Assembly (NCBI GenBank): GCA_003586115.2
Contig: QVOM02000072.1
Location: forward strand, 2,570,361 to 2,634,360
DNA length: 64,000 bases
From: Salvator merianae
Taxonomy: Eukaryota > Chordata > Lepidosauria > Squamata > Teiidae
Reading direction: 5' to 3'
Shown here piece after piece: positions 62,916-64,000 of the stretch. The notes beneath the pieces are model-generated. The model saw only the letters and a program-made list of their open reading frames with translations. It was not told the DNA's origin and did no database searches. The position numbers and the translations under genes were made by a program. How positions within the stretch are numbered: the first letter of the stretch is position 1; the number at the start of each line of letters is the position of its first letter.

Positions 62916-63550
62916 TTAATTCACTTGGATTTCTGATAGTGTACAGAGTAACTCTTTCTTCCCAGTCAAAATAATTAAACATTGTGAAGTGAGGACAAGT
63001 AACATTTAGGGGGCTGAGGATCCATTACCTTGTTGAGAAAGGAATAGGATCATACCCACAGAGACCTATTTCCTATGGTAACAGGTATCCATGTAATTCT
63101 CAGTAACTTCCCTTCTGTATTGCCTTCCATTTTCCCCTTTGGCTTTTTTTTTTTAATTGCAGTTTGTAATCAGCAAAACAAAAGCAAAACAATGCAGAGT
63201 GCTCCAGTATCATTGATTTGTCATAACAGTGTGTCCTCCATGCATGTGCTGGGCCAGTCTATCATATAGGTGGAACTAGATGGCCTTTGAGATCAATCTG
63301 AGAAATGGCCTTTGAGATCAATTTGCTTGCACCTGTTGCTGAATCTGCTATGATTTCCTTTACCTTAAAAAAAAATCCACTTGTACTTTAGGAATTTTGA
63401 GCTCATGTTCCATTAACTACTTTTGCATGCAGCAACTACCTTTTTTTTCTGGCCTTGAGTGAGCCTGCCAATGCCAGGATTCTTTGCACTCTTGGGTGCC
63501 ATGATTAAGCATTTGTCCAGAAACAGAGATTACGGTGGAAAGCATTCTAA

Positions 63551-63965
63551 GGCTATACTCACATGGATGTCTGAGTTGCCCTCCAGATGATCCGGGAGCT
63601 GGGCATCTACATATTTGGATGCCCCTGTGGCTGAAAAGGCAAAATGTACTGCCCCCCCCCCACTCTGGCTCCAACCTCTACATGAACCACCCTTGCTTTA
63701 ATCCTTGTTAAATGACTCCTTGGAGGGGGCAGAGGCAATTGCCCGGGTCCATTTCCCTCGTGGACCCATTTCAGGGTGGGCCAAAACCAGCTAACTTCCA
63801 GGGTCATTTCTAGTCTGCCCTAGAATGGGCTTGGGGGTAACATCATGTGGAAATATTGCTCGTGCCTTGGGAGTTCCCTTACAGTAGCAATTTGGAGGCG
63901 GGGCGTTTCTCCTTCGTGGCCTCTACTTCTGTGCTGGCTCCTGGGACTGTCATGTGGACACAGCC
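63551..63965. mobile_element. MITE with GGCTGTGTTCACATG ends, copy 3
   Basis: The ends GGCTATACTCACATG and the complement of GGCTGTGTCCACATG are inverted. TAA flanks both sides (63548-63550 and 63966-63968), a 3-bp target duplication. 415 bp; a short C run lies inside near 63652. Confidence 0.75.
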
Positions 63966-64000
63966 TAAGCCATTCAGGCACTACGCAGCTTCCATGCCAC

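Noticed and set aside
54505..64000. Search for exons of LRP5, the expected neighbour from the human map
   Set aside because: No frame resembling LDL-receptor YWTD or EGF modules, or the LRP5 first exon, could be found.

Overview
This window is vertebrate nuclear DNA: one spliced gene in large introns, surrounded by decayed LINEs, tRNA-derived SINEs, short DNA transposons and microsatellites. The repeats are CR1-type LINE ends with a recurring 3' tail, L1-like and L2-like LINE ends, and hAT and Harbinger-like MITEs. This mix points to a non-avian sauropsid, most likely a squamate (lizard or snake). That is inferred from repeat style; no species can be named.

The only protein-coding gene I can support is on the minus strand. 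It is the orthologue of human C11orf24, a type I membrane mucin-like protein of the Golgi and secretory pathway. Three coding exons (26989-26833, 21353-21240, 16805-15700) join in frame to about 458 residues. They encode a signal peptide, a six-cysteine MANSC-like module, a long Thr/Ser/Pro-rich stalk with N-glycosylation sequons, a transmembrane helix and a conserved tyrosine-containing cytoplasmic tail. A CpG-rich block at about 53.44-54.50 kb has GC boxes, an inverted CCAAT box, an ETS site and CRE-like sites. It is the best candidate promoter, which would put a 5' UTR intron of about 26 kb between it and the start-codon exon.

Layout: 1-14.8 kb is intergenic (downstream of the gene), with MITE clusters, a CR1 copy, an L1-like end and a hAT MITE with perfect target duplications. 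14.8-27.1 kb holds the 3' UTR and the coding exons, with LINE fragments in the introns. 27.1-53.4 kb is the probable first intron, or upstream DNA, full of Harbinger-like MITEs, CR1 fragments and two more intact hAT MITEs. 53.4-54.5 kb is the CpG island. 54.5-64 kb is upstream intergenic DNA with a degenerate minisatellite, a fourth hAT MITE and more MITEs.

Most notable points: (1) the gene keeps a MANSC-like domain that the human C11orf24 protein, as I remember it, lacks, and both ends of the protein resemble MANSC1; (2) four different short hAT elements carry perfect 8-bp target duplications; (3) a set of imperfectly palindromic elements shares the end GGCTG..TCCAGACA and 3-bp target duplications; (4) the promoter island contains a 21-bp GC-box tandem repeat.
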